Shown piece after piece: positions 10,971 through 22,580 of a DNA stretch of 64,000 nt. Numbering within the stretch: position 1 is the first letter of the stretch; every line of letters begins with the position of its first letter. The notes beneath the pieces were generated by a model that saw only the letters and a list, made by a program, of their open reading frames with translations, was not told the DNA's origin and did not search any database. This stretch comes from Tigriopus japonicus (Eukaryota > Arthropoda > Copepoda > Harpacticoida > Harpacticidae): contig JAAGOF010000188.1 of NCBI GenBank assembly GCA_010645155.1, positions 152,390-216,389 on the forward strand, in the 5' to 3' direction. Made by a program: the position numbers and the translations under genes.

Positions 10971-12143
10971 TACATAAGAAATCAACATGATGCTATCTAA
11001 TTGGCCTTCCAAGGTCGTTTGACCATGGTCTTGGTACCTAAGGCTTAAAATTGCTAAACAGCCATGCTAATTTTTTTCGAATTAATCTTAGAAAGAATAA
11101 TCTACTTTACTTTCTAGGATGTTAACAAAATAAATTTAAAAGTTTTCCATGTAATTATCACGTGGTGGGACCAATTTTTATCAGGATCAAAACATGGCCT
11201 TAATATGTTTCTAGCCATCGACTAAAAGTTGGTTTTGCCCGGTAGTTTTAGATTGGTTATATCTATGGAAACCAAAAACAAATGTAAGAGTTTGAAAGAT
11301 AAATCGCAATTTTGTTCGGTTCAAAACCTTGTGGTACAGAACTATTTCTGAATTTGGAAAAATTTGGATTTTACCTACTCTTTCCCATGGAAATACGTAT
11401 TGAAATACTTTTGGTTTCGGCTTTGGTTCAGTTTTATTTTGGTTTAAATGGTTGAGAGCCTTTTCCGTCCATCGTGATGCACTCTTATGTTAAAAAAAAT
11501 CAGCTTTTTGCTGAAAAAAAATCAAGGAATATGCTAAAATCTTACACGCTCTTGAAATATTTCATTGAAAAAAACGGGGAGTTTTCTTTAATTTTGGAAG
11601 AAAAAGCCCAAATATGTAAATAAAATCTGCTCAAAATGGCAAAATATTTCAGATAAATCTTTATTGTTTTGAATATTTTCGGCCGCTCTACTTCAAAGTA
11701 ACAAACAGTTTTATCATTAAAAACGACCGTGAAAAAATCAACAGATCTTTTTATGGCCATAAGGCGCCATGTCATAAACATATCAAGTTTTTTTTATTTT
11801 TGACTTTAATCAAGAAGCACTTAATTTCCAAAAGTGTGAGACTAGTGATAGGTATTTTCATTACAGGTGGATCAAATTAATTATGTTCTTCTTCAAATGA
11901 AACCTTGCTTGTGTGGAGTAGATTATTATTATAATTTTCTACTCAATCGAATGCTGCAATCAAAAGTTTTGCAAATTCTGAAATTATTGTTCCAAAAGTC
12001 CTTGGACCAACGTGCTTGCTTGATCTCGATATCAGTGGCCTAACCAAGCAGACATAAACTATTACAAGAAATCAAGTTTGGAAACCAACCACAAAATTAG
12101 GAACTAGTTCGTTCCTTAAAATTTCACAAGAATTCTGTATTTT
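10971..12143. other. No gene seen
   Basis: AT-rich spacer between the convergent cuticle-like gene and the methyltransferase. I found no conserved reading frame or clear repeat. Confidence 0.55.
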
Positions 12144-12924
12144 CTAGAGTTTCTCATAAATGTAAACCTTGGCCATCTCTGGCGAAGGGGTTTGTCCATC
12201 CTCTTTCAAGGAAGGCAAATATGGCATTGGCTCAGGCATAATCCAGACCTTCTTCCACAAACCATCAGTCTCCATGGCATCTTGCTCAGCTTCCCATTCC
12301 TTCCAGATCGATGTTTTATGTGAAAAAACAACTTTTCCACCTTTCTTGGCCACTTTCAACCAACGACGCAGTACTTCCGGCTCTACAAAAAATCGCCATC
12401 AGTTTAACCTAAGTACTTAGGCTACTATTGACACAATAGAACATACTCAGATAAGTGGTGACAGCTATGGATACCAACAGGTCAAAGAAATTTGGCTCAA
12501 ATGGCAACTCCTCGAGCAGATTCACTTGCTTCAGATCCCGGTAACATCCTCTGAGTTTGGCCTTTTCCAACATTTTGTCCGAAAAATCAGCTCCAGTCAA
12601 GGCCAAGAAACCCTGTTTCTGTAGATTTAAACCCACTAATCCGTCACCACAACCCAAGTCCAAAACTTCAATAGTCTTCACATCAGAAGTCAGGTTGGCA
12701 TGATCCATGATGAATTCAACCGTAGCCTCTGGCATGCAGTATCCCCAAGCTCGCATGACCTTTTCATAGTCTGAGACAAACTCCAAATAGTACTCGTGAA
12801 TGTTCGGGATTTTCATAATGGTATCAGCATAGTTGGTTCCGGCTTCTAAATCCGTTAACCATCGGCGCCCATCCAAAAGTCCAAACCGCAAGACTAAGGC
12901 CAACAAAGGGGTTTCATTACCAGC
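12144..12924 (-). CDS. METTL27-like SAM-dependent methyltransferase, last two exons
   Basis: Exons are 12447-12924 (acceptor GTGTTTCAG, donor GTATGT) and 12144-12382 (acceptor TTTTTTGTAG), joined in phase to give TYLKPEVLRRWLKVAKKGG. Motif I is VLDLGCGDGLVG, which binds S-adenosylmethionine; the acidic post-I position is GADFSDKMLEKAKLRGCYRDL, split here as GADFSDKMLEKAK and LRGCYRDL. That last stretch, and the EYYLEFVSDYEKVM block upstream, resemble METTL27 (Williams-Beuren region 27), whose substrate is not settled. At least 238 residues are coded. The frame enters from an upstream splice junction (phase 0), so an N-terminal exon is missing, or translation starts at the internal MKIPNIHEYY. 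Probably cytosolic: no signal peptide or membrane segment. Confidence 0.8.
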
Positions 12925-12943
12925 CTGAAACACATGACCAGGG

Positions 12944-13240
12944 CCACTAGATAGTTGTAAATTAAAGTTTACAATGTATTTACCGAAAAATACGATTTTT
13001 GTCCAAAAATTACATAAATGGAAAAACTTTTAGAAAAATGTGGGAAAATTGCCCGTTTCAATGAGAATGAGATGGAAAAATATTTGATTTTACGTCAAAG
13101 TCAAGATAAAGAAGTAAGAATATAGTGGATTACATTTGTTACTAACTATATTTAAGCTATCATCTGGCTTGCTAGATAGTTGTAAATGACATTTTCCATT
13201 GTAGTCACAAAAAAGTGCAATTGTTGTCCCAAGCCCCGTT
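12944..13240. repeat. Imperfect direct repeat
   Basis: CTAGATAGTTGTAAAT plus about 45 further bases at 12947-13010 recur at 13170-13232 (GATTTTTGTCC versus AATTGTTGTCC). It suggests an old tandem duplication of about 222 bp. Confidence 0.5.
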
Positions 13241-14003
13241 CCGTTGAGAATGATTTACAAAAAGGATGTCAAACCCAAATCAAGAAAAGACGTGATTATA
13301 CTTGCAACAATTGTGACAAAATGTAGTTATATCAGCAACTTTCTCCTACCACTGAAATAAGATTTAGACGATGCGAGTGCGTCGTAAGCAAAATATTTGA
13401 GGCAATATGGTTAGAAACGTATTAATAAAATTACCAAAAAGTCTGATTTTGTTACATTATTTGTCAAAAAACTACTAAACGTAATGATTTTTTTAGCAAA
13501 CTTTTTATATAAATTTGGTGACCCTGCACCTGACAACGAAAAAAAATGAAAGACCTAAACAGGCCTTGGCTGGAATTTTGGTTCCAGTTTCAGTTAAGAC
13601 TACCGAAATCAAATTCAGAGAAGCGCTTTATCAAACCCAGGTTCTAAATACAGGTCGGATAAGTGCAAATTCAGCAGGCTCAAGGACGAACACCTTTTAG
13701 ATTGGTATCTGCACAAGAAGTTCTGATGACGTCACAATCCCTTTTTGGCACAACATAAGGGACCTCCCAAAATGGATGCGATGGCAAGAACTAAGGAGCA
13801 ATTATTGTGATTTGAAAGGAGTTCATACCAAAATAAAATCAATTTGCAGCCTTGAATCGTAATTTCAGCAGAGCTGTAGCTTTTCAGTTGCTCTTGATGA
13901 CATAAGAGTATACTTGATGACTTGTTTTTGCCTTGCAATTGGTATTGTCAATCTCTTTGAATTAGTGCAGTTTGCTTATGACTTGGATATCATGTACGTA
14001 CAG

Positions 14004-14280
14004 TAGTGATGGTCCGAAAGTGCTTTCGACCGACATTTCGGTTTCGGTAGGCATAACCGAAACCGAAAGCAGACATGCACTATAAAGAATGAAGTTTGAC
14101 AACAAAATGGAAGATATTTTGGTCCAAAATTTTCTGAAATTTATACTTTCTGATTTACTAAATTTGCGATTACTCAACATCGAACACATGAGTAATTTGA
14201 ATTATTAAAATTAATTATAATTTTGTAGTCAGCTGCTTTCGGTTTCGGTTTCGGTTAAGCTCTCTTTCGGTCCATCTCTA
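14004..14280. mobile_element. MITE of the CCGAAACCGAAAG family, copy 1
   Basis: It begins TAGTGATGGTCCGAAAGTGC and ends CTCTCTTTCGGTCCATCTCTA in inverted orientation. The interior shares ACCGAAACCGAAAGCAGACA and TTTTGTAGTCAGCTGCTTTC with the element at 38145-38491. I could not see a matching target duplication here, so membership rests on the sequence match. Confidence 0.75.
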
Positions 14281-14664
14281 ATTTTCAAGAATCCGCCTAA
14301 AGCAGGATGATATAAGAACAAATTAGCAATTACATGTAATTGAAATCAACTTCTTGAAAACATTTTTGCACTAATTGGACTTGCATAAGTATTTTAAATC
14401 ATACCACTAGCGGTAAAACAAGGGGTTGTGTTGAGAGGCTTGGCCCATTTGGGCAAAGCCAAGTTATTTCCATTTTGCTGTCTATTCAACAAAGTGTCTA
14501 AGTTCGTGGAAACGATTGATATTTTACATAAGGATATCTTGCCTAGAATTAGGTCAATAAGTTGCAAAATTCATTCTCAGGGTGATTAAATAAAAACTTA
14601 AACCAGCCATGTCCTTTTTCAAAAATAGGACTTAACACAAGAATTTCGACAATGGTTCATTTTT

Positions 14665-16634
14665 TCAAACTTTGGATTGATATGTTTTGGTTACATATAC
14701 CTGGATCACTTTTGGTGCTGCAGGTAAGTATGCGATGGTTTCGCCCCGCTCAATCACTCGAGTCTTCTCTTGAATATGTCCAATGGCGGCATCAGATCCG
14801 GCAACAAGAAAATGATACCATGAATGAGCCTCTTCGGCGAATTGCGGAATCCCACATCCTTTTGGAACATGTAGAAAAAACACTTCACATCGTGAAGAAC
14901 ATCCAAGAAGGGGAGCATCGTCACTTTCACCGATGACAATGGACTTGGATGTCATTTGACAAAGACCAAATTCCTGCCATTTTAACAAATCCCAATTTTT
15001 GGCAATTTGCTGAGCCAGGAAAGCGCTAGTAAGAGATAAATCAGTTTTAATTCGTTGTACGAGGGCAAAGCAAGTTTGGACAGGACTTTTGTCTTTAATA
15101 GGCCTGGGAGTTCGAAGCAAAAAACTTTTTTGTGCAATTTGGGCCATTATTTGCATTGATATGTATTTTAAGCGCTTACATACATTGGTTTGCATTTTGA
15201 GTGCTTATTTGCATTTTTTTGGAAATTTTGTTGCATCTTCTTGGAAATGAATAATGCACAAACTAAAATCTGATTGTGGGTGTTGTTGCTTAATTTGGAT
15301 TGGAGTTGTTCTTAAGGTATCCCAAATAAGAGATTGATATTAGTTTGGTTAAAAGTCTGTTTTCTGAAGCCTTTTCACATCCACAGGCAGAAAAAGCAAA
15401 CAAGGATAAGTTGATATGTCGGTCAACAGATCAAATTTTGCAATTTTTAGTCCTGTAAGTCTTAGATCAACAACTCAGGCCCTAAAAACCAAAACAAACA
15501 TGAAGTGTCTCGTTCTTATACGTTTTCATTTGCATTTCTATTTGCATTGTGGGCCTTTTTCATTTGCATTTTAAGGACATTTAAGGTATGTTTTGTTTGC
15601 ATTAAATTACCAGGCCTACTGTTGTCATAAAAAAGTAACAGCACATCCAACTACCAATATTTAGCTTTGTGAGTATTTTCGAACTTTTTTCCAATGGGAA
15701 ATTGAAAAAAACCGAGACCATTCGTTAGCTTTTGTGCCATTTAACTCGCTATTTCGGTAATATTTCCATGCAATATTTAGGACCTAAAAGGTTTTTGGTT
15801 TAATAAGCAGAAATCTGTATCCCTAATCATGTGGAGAAATTTAGGAATGATAAGTCGCAATAGAAAAAAAATAATGTGACTTCAAAAGGCTTATTTCATT
15901 TAAGGAAAACTCAATTCTCAGATGAGGAATTTAGAGAATGTGCAAATTTTGACTTTTATTGTTGAGTTGCCGCTTCAAAGGAGTTCAAAAAAGGTTTTCT
16001 TCCAATGGATGAGTGTAATCGAATGAATTCAGCTGGGGATTCTGGGGCCAAAATGGCTAGGGATGGGTCAGAGACAGGCCAAATTTCTCCATAAAACTCA
16101 ATCAAAATTCTCGAGCCCAATTCGTTTTCTTCATTTTGACAATCAATTGAAAAAAGATTTTTTCCTCACGTAGCAAACTAAAACTATGCATGAAATGTCT
16201 GAACCTAGTTCTGACCCATCCCTAGCCATTTTGGCCCCAGAATCTCCAGCTGAATTCGTTCGATTACACTCATCCATTTCAATCTTCATGGGTAAAATAT
16301 CAATTCAATGTTTATGTAGTGCAAACTATTCAAAATTTGAAATTAACATTGGAAAGAATGTGTCCTGGAATAATTTCACTTCTATTTTTTTCCATTTCGA
16401 GGCTGCTTTGAACTGCAAGCAGTGTTATACGCCTCAGAAATCACTAAGTAACTTTCCAACTTACCTTGATTGCACAAGTTGATCTGGTTTCTCAACCAAA
16501 ATGGCATTTTTTGCTGGACTTGCACTTTCTCGAGGGACTATGGAAACGCTCTTAAGATCTTCTAGAACTCTTTTTGTTTGTTTCGAATCGATGTTTCGGA
16601 AAACGGACAGAATTTCAGAGCGAAGCTCTTCCAT
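14665..16634 (-). CDS. Unrecognised two-exon protein
   Basis: Exon 1 (16465-16634) starts at ATG and codes MEELRSEILSVFRNIDSKQ onward, ending TCAAG at donor GTAAGTT. Exon 2 starts at 15025 (acceptor TTATCTCTTACTAG). The split codon AG|C restores SSAFLAQQIAKNWDLLKW in phase. Exon 2 reads to a stop at 14665, giving about 176 residues, unless a donor (CAG|GTATAT) at 14701 leads to a further exon. The first 55 residues look helical; the second half has SIVIGESDDAPLLG, CEVFFLHVPKGCG and SWYHFLVAGSDAAIGHIQ. I do not recognise the family and assign no function. The 1.4-kb intron contains an inverted repeat at 16004-16278. Confidence 0.6.
16004..16278. mobile_element. Foldback MITE in an intron
   Basis: Arms of about 68 bp at 16004-16071 and 16211-16278 are near-perfect reverse complements, including GGGGCCAAAATGGCTAGGGA and its mirror TCCCTAGCCATTTTGGCCCC. 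The loop is about 140 bp. Confidence 0.85.
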
Positions 16635-17112
16635 GATTGCTTGAAATCCAACTGTAATTTCATTTCAAAACTGGATTGACCAGCTTTGATTTCGATCTCC
16701 AAATACTTCAAATTTGGATGTCTTTCGTGTACTGTGCCTTATCAAAAGCGAACAAAGTCAGTGCTGACAAGGTCGTGTGAAGACACGATACTTGAAATAG
16801 CATTATGACGAAATATATCTTTTTAATAAATTCGGTAGTAATGGTCTGTATGCGTCTTGGTAGAAGGTGGCCTTTTTGACTTAGTGAGGATGATTAATTT
16901 TAACGATTTCTAACAATATTCTGGCTCAAGGAGGTTCCCCTCAATTCGCCAACAAATCCATTATAAGAAGTGCTCAAATATATTTGGCATACTTATAAAA
17001 ATATTTTTAATACATAATAAATAAATAAATGCAACATACGGATTTTGAAAGTCGTTTTCCCTTACTGAATGTCGTCAATTTGCAAGTACCGTAAAAAAGT
17101 GCAAACACTTTT

Positions 17113-17585
17113 GAATGTGACTTTTGCCAAGAAGTACGGAAATCATGGAGTGGGAGGCTAGCAATGAGAGTTATGATTTCCAGCAGAAATAAACCATTTG
17201 AGTTCTTCTGCAAATGAGACCTGGCTTGCATTGAGAAGAACACGTAGTTCAAATTTCAGTCCAATTGAATGCCGGAGTGAAAAGTTATGCCCTCTCAAAC
17301 TTATGTACTGAAGAGAGCATAGAATGAATGAACTCGCCCTTTTGTGGTAAAACGATTACCACAAAAGGGACAGTTCATTTATTCTCGGTAGGATTTGCAC
17401 TGAACTTTGAGTGAGCATAACTTTTATCTCCGACGTTCGATTGAGCAGAAAATTGAAATACGTATTCTTGTAAACATATGCAAGGTCTCATTTGCAGAGA
17501 ACGTTATTGAATTGTTCGTACTGGAAATCATTATTCTCACTGCTAGCCTCCCACTCCAAGATTCCAGTACTTCTTGCTTTTGCTG
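17113..17585. mobile_element. Long palindromic foldback element, about 470 bp
   Basis: Left arm about 17113-17350 and right arm 17356-17585 meet at a perfect core CCCTTTTGTGGTAA-AACGA-TTACCACAAAAGGG with a 5-base loop. The arms are 75-85% complementary by eye. Outer parts contain CTAGCCTCCCACTCC, also found alone at 32345-32375, so this is a dispersed family. Confidence 0.8.
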
Positions 17586-18479
17586 ACAAAACGGAAAAAA
17601 CATATTATGGCCCCATTTGCGGGAAGCGACATTTTGCAATAAGATGAGCCTGGCTCCTTGCTTGATGATCTTGTTCTTTTCACGTTGATGTTGAAGAATT
17701 AGTTCTGATCAGGAACCACTAAATTTATCTGGACGGCAAGGCAAGCAGTAGGAATTTTGATGCATAGTACGCGTAGAGTGAAATCACTGGCGTTGTTCTA
17801 GGTACTTACGTTGGATTGAACTCAATTGAACATTGGAATCAATAGTATTATTAGCTTGAAGCTGACTCTTCACATAATCAGTGAGCTATTCCCTCTCTGT
17901 TAATTGTTTTACCTCACAAAGGTGAGCAAATGAATGCTCCATTGGAATCGGCCGAATAATAAATGCCGAAACTAGGAAAGTCGACTGTTGTAGATGTCGC
18001 ACCATTACGGGAAGCGAGAGTTCGACATCTGAGAAATCTTGCCTTATGATATTTCAAATTCGGTTCTTTATTTCATTCTTGTGGAGTGTCCAGTCTTTTA
18101 TGAAACAGTTTTCTTACAGTTAGAAAAAATCATGCAAACCATACCCTTGTTTGGAATGGATGCATAAAAATACTTTACAGCACTTTCACTTCACAAGCTT
18201 CACAAGTATAAAATATTGTGTCACATTTCTCAGAACAAATCTAAGTAGTGTTGACCAGGGCTGACAAGTCAAAATTACTGATGGGGTCAATTACGGATTG
18301 GATTGGGAAAATTGCTGATTGGACCAATTTTAGGGCTGATTGGAGAGACTGATGATTGGATTAAGATTTTCAACAAGCAGCGTTGCCAAAATGGCTATAA
18401 AATTTGTAAAGAAACAAATTTGCCAAAATTTGAAAGGAAGATCCTAGAAACTAAGTAATGGGCCTCCAAGATGCTCGGT
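17586..18479. other. No gene seen
   Basis: AT-rich sequence with a short GATTGGA-rich patch near 18290-18365. No supported gene. Confidence 0.55.
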
Positions 18480-19369
18480 CATATCACTTGAATTGCATAA
18501 TTTTTGTTACTGATGTAAATTTGTCAAATTCAAAAGGTTGACATTTTTTATTTGGTATCTTACGTGCTTTTGGCAAACCCTCCCAAAATGCAATTCCTTC
18601 TAAAATTAGTGATTTTTCCCAAAAAAAGCTCTTTACACGCATGCTTTTTTTCAGATTGACGAGATTCATTTTTGGACTGAGATTGGGGGCATTAGGATTG
18701 ACTCAAGAGTAGACTGGAATTTTCCATCAGTAGTGTTGATAGTACATTTCTTTTTGTCCACACAGAATTTCTTTCAAAACAAAACAGAATTTGCGGTGAC
18801 AACTTGAATGAATATGAATTGGGCTCCCAAATGGTGTCCAGAATTTTTCCCTTGGGAATTAATGAATCTGAAGATAAATCGACAATGTTTTTAGAAAGCA
18901 CTTTTACAGAGTTGGATAGCCACTTTCTAGGTGACATTGAGGCTAATTCCAAGAGTCTCTTGAGTACGAAAATTTCTGGAATTGCCTCACGTTCACGTTC
19001 ATCTTTTGAATCCGTCATATCATCCATGTATGTTCTGGCTTTGTTGGCGTTTGAAGCAAGAAAAAGATCCAGTCCATGTCCATTTTCTAAGAGAACATTT
19101 TGTGAAATGTTTGGAACTGCTTTATTTCCGAAAAATTGGACTTGAAACTCATAATCTTGAACTTTTCCTTGATCATCAATCATCACAATTCTGTGAAACG
19201 GGCGATCTTTTTCAGGTAATGATATTCTTTTAAACATGTCAGAAATATCTCCTAGAACGGCCCACCTGAACCCAAGAAGGCAGTGCAACGAATAATGGAT
19301 CAAGTTTGGAGGTTCACAAATAGCATCTGCATTTTTAGCATTTAAATGAGGTGCTCTAAGAGGGTTCAC
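18480..19369 (-). mobile_element. BEL/Pao-type LTR retrotransposon, reverse-transcriptase fragment
   Basis: An open frame of about 225 codons on the minus strand has RT features: a VLGDISDMFKRISLPEKDRP block and the YMDD catalytic box (within RTYMDDMTDSKDE), followed by RKWLSNS, an ordering typical of BEL/Pao polymerases. A second short frame at 18484-18669 may be the decayed continuation. No LTRs, protease, RNase H or integrase were found, so it is a remnant. Confidence 0.8.
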
Positions 19370-20051
19370 ATTTCTTTCAACGATCTGAAACCAACAAATG
19401 CAGGGTGGCTTGCAAAAAGGAATGAAATCTTGTTGGCAACGATTATATTTTTTGATAAGTATTTTAGAATCTTTATAATTTTAAATTCAATCCTCTGATG
19501 AGATATGTCGTATCTGAATAATTCTGCAGTGCTCCATATCAATATATACAGAGTCATATTATGACACGTATCCGCCAATCATCTAAGGGTATTTGAAATT
19601 TTTGCTGAATTTTGACAAAAACTGCTAGCACTTCATGTGGTGAAGATTTCAAAAACATTTGTAACGAGTTATTTTCCAGATGAAATATGTAATTAAATTG
19701 CAATTAAAATATTATGGTTGTTTCAAATTTGGCGCGCACTTTTTACACTAGATCAGCCAATCAAGCACCTCCATTCAACCCTCTGATAAATAAACAGAGC
19801 CATAAAATGTGAGGTGTTTTCTCTGGAGGAAAATTTTGTGTTTACAAAGAAACACGGCAAAATGAAATCAAAAGTTGTTTCATTTCATATCTTCAGTATT
19901 GTGCCAAATTGTTTTGCCAATTGTTCTGCGACCAAGTTACAAAATGTTCATCACTCACAGCGCTCAATTGACCTATCATGGACTTCGTCCTCCATTGCTT
20001 ACCGTTTTAATTTAACCCAAATCTTAAAACAATTGATAACTCCATAATCAG

Positions 20052-20877
20052 TAGGGCTAGGGAAAATTTTTTTTTACATCAAAAATATTTTTTACATTTT
20101 TTGCCCATTTTACGTGACTATAACATTTTAATTTTATTTGACATTTTTTGGAAAATTTCAACATTTTCTTAACATTTTTTGTACTTTTTGCTCAAAAATG
20201 TCATCCCAAAACCGGTTCTGAGGGACCACTTAATCAAATGAAGGCTTGAAATTTCCCGCCAAATTTTCCCGCTAAAATTGTCATTGTTCAACTTCACGTT
20301 TTATGATGCCAATTGATCAAAATCTTTGGAAAGGGGAAAAAGTGCCCTTAAAGTTCTTTTTGTTTTTGTGAAAAAGTTCACATCAGAAACTTTGTGACCC
20401 TTGTTTCCGTGATTATTTTACGTGGGCTAAATAGCTCTGTGTAGAGTAAAGTATGTTTTAAGTTGGCACTGTTGCCATTACTTACTCAGACTTTAATATC
20501 TATTGCCTTTCAAAGGGTCTGAATGTGCTATCTGACTTATAACATAAACTGTTTTGACGTCTAGCTTATAAAAACACCCCGCTATGTTAAGCGCAACCTA
20601 CCGTTTTTTTAGCTAGAGTTTTGACGGCATTATTTCCTTCAGATGTCTGGTCACATTGTCTTAAGTAGTCTTCTCAAGTCCTCCACGCATCTAGCCCCTT
20701 TTCTCACACATTTCGTTGACTTTTTTGCCCTAATTTTTAACAATTTTTTGCTCTTTTTGCTCTAAATTTCAACATTTTTGGCCCTTTTTGCCCTATATTT
20801 CAAAAAATTTTGCCCTTTTTCCTGACAATTTAATGACATTTTTTGGACGTTTTTCCAACATTTTTTCCTGGGCTCTA
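20052..20877. mobile_element. hAT-type MITE, TSD ATWATCAG
   Basis: It starts TAGGGCTAGGGAAAA and ends TTTTTTCCTGGGCTCTA. The flanks ATAATCAG (20044-20051) and ATTATCAG (20878-20885) match at 7 of 8 bases. Both ends are filled with ACATTTTTTGCCC-like low-complexity words; no transposase is present. Confidence 0.75.
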
Positions 20878-20885
20878 ATTATCAG

Positions 20886-22072
20886 TGACCATCATGTCTA
20901 AACGCACATGGTTTGTTTATTAATTGCGGCCATCTCATCCTATTCCAATCGTTCTGACCAGATCTTATGGATGCTCGAGTTGACAATGTTTCAGACAGAT
21001 TCAGGGGTCTTTGTTCAGACTGAGAAGACCCAAGTTGCCAAGGTACAAAGCCATCCAAGAAGAATTGACTTACCCAAAACTCCCTTAGGACGAAGAAAAT
21101 ACAAACTAAACTTATCAAAGCCACTAAGATTGCAATACAAGATGTCTGTTTAATTATATGTAATCAAATTTCTGTGACAGCATCAAGACGTTCTCGTGTC
21201 AAATAGATGAGAAATCACCTAGCATACTTTTGCACGAATATAACAACCCCTTGAACACTGCAATACGAAATGCATACATGGTTGAAAACAAAATGTACTG
21301 TAATTTCAGAGGGGGTTCAAGCCTTTTAAGGAATCTTTGATACAAGGTTTCAAAGATCAGCCAATACTACTGAAACTACTGAGCAAGAACGACCCTCATA
21401 AAAGAGATTGAGACATTTTCAATGATTTATACTGATGGATTTTGAGTTCGTATTTTGCCTTACTTTTGCCATTTCGGTCCCTAAGGGTTAAAAAGCTTAC
21501 CACTTCTAAACTACTCAAATGGCAAGATCCTAATCTGCAAGTAAAATATGGCAGCACTGCCAATTCGAAATCCATTTTTATAACTACCAATGGAACAGGT
21601 CATTGGTGAAAAATTTACAACAACCCGCCTTTTTTAACAGCAATTACACTTTGAGTAAAAAGTGGCAACACTCTAACTCGAAACCCATCCCTAATGTTTT
21701 AGGCATATGACATTGCTCAAAGAAAAATGCCTTTTAACTAGTTTAGGGATCTGAAATAGATTTTGGCGCAGAGCAGAAATTCCACGTACTTTAAAACTGT
21801 CTTTTATTCAAGAAGAGCAATTACTTCCTGCCCTTCTGCATTTTTAATAGCTGTCAAATATCTTCAACTTCACTAAACTGCAAACTAAATTCCAAATTTG
21901 AAAACTCTTTATATGTACTTAACAAAAAACAAGTCTACAACAATTTGTGACTCATCTAGATAACGACAAATTTGACAGTCAATCTCCTTTAGGATCGTTC
22001 TGGCTCACAAGTACCTAACTCGTATCTCGTAGCAAGCCATCCTACGAACGAGTGTCCAAGCTGCGCGCCAAA
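20886..22072. other. No convincing gene
   Basis: An 81-codon frame at 20908-21153 is open but has no recognisable domain or paired splice sites. The rest is AT-rich spacer. Confidence 0.5.
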
Positions 22073-22580
22073 TTTGAAACAACCATTTTATTTTAATTGC
22101 AATTTAGTTACATATTTCATCTGGAAAATAACTCGTTACAATTGTTTTTGAAATCTTCATTCACATGAAGTACTAGCAGTTTTTGTCAAAATTCAGCAAA
22201 AATTGCAAATACTTTCAGATGACTGTGGCGGATACGTGATGAACCAATGTACGATTCGTCTAAAATATCGGGCACACTCAAGATCGTGTTGTAAAAAGAT
22301 AACATCCAAACTGATGATTTAGGGCGGGAATGTTTGAAAAGACCGAATGAAAAAGTGACATATTTCAAACCCTTGAGGGGCCAGGTCACCAAATTAACGG
22401 TTGATACTCTTTGAGAGCATCTTTAATCTTCTTTCAATAACACTTTAACATTTAAATCTAACCAAGCCTTTGGATTTAGTGTAAAATTGATATTTCTCGG
22501 AGGATCATGCTCAAATTGGACCGAAAGCGAATTTTAAATTCCTACAGAATTTCACGAAATTTGTATTGACAACGTACCTA

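Larger units (their letters stand above)
19565..22237. repeat. Pair of inverted repeats, 165-175 bp, 2.3 kb apart
   Basis: Left arm 19565-19737 (CACGTATCCGCC to TTTGGCGCGC) is mirrored at 22073-22237 (GCGCGCCAAATTTG to GGCGGATACGTG), including TATTTTCCAGATGAAATATG and TTTTTGTCAAAATTCAGCAA-type blocks. The pair may be terminal inverted repeats of one DNA element of about 2.7 kb, or two copies of a repeat in opposite orientation. A hAT MITE (20052-20877) lies inside. Confidence 0.7.

Noticed and set aside
12925..12933. MFQAG as start of the methyltransferase
   Set aside because: The triplet is GTG and lies in the intron; GTGTTTCAG is a good acceptor, so the exon begins at GCTGG.
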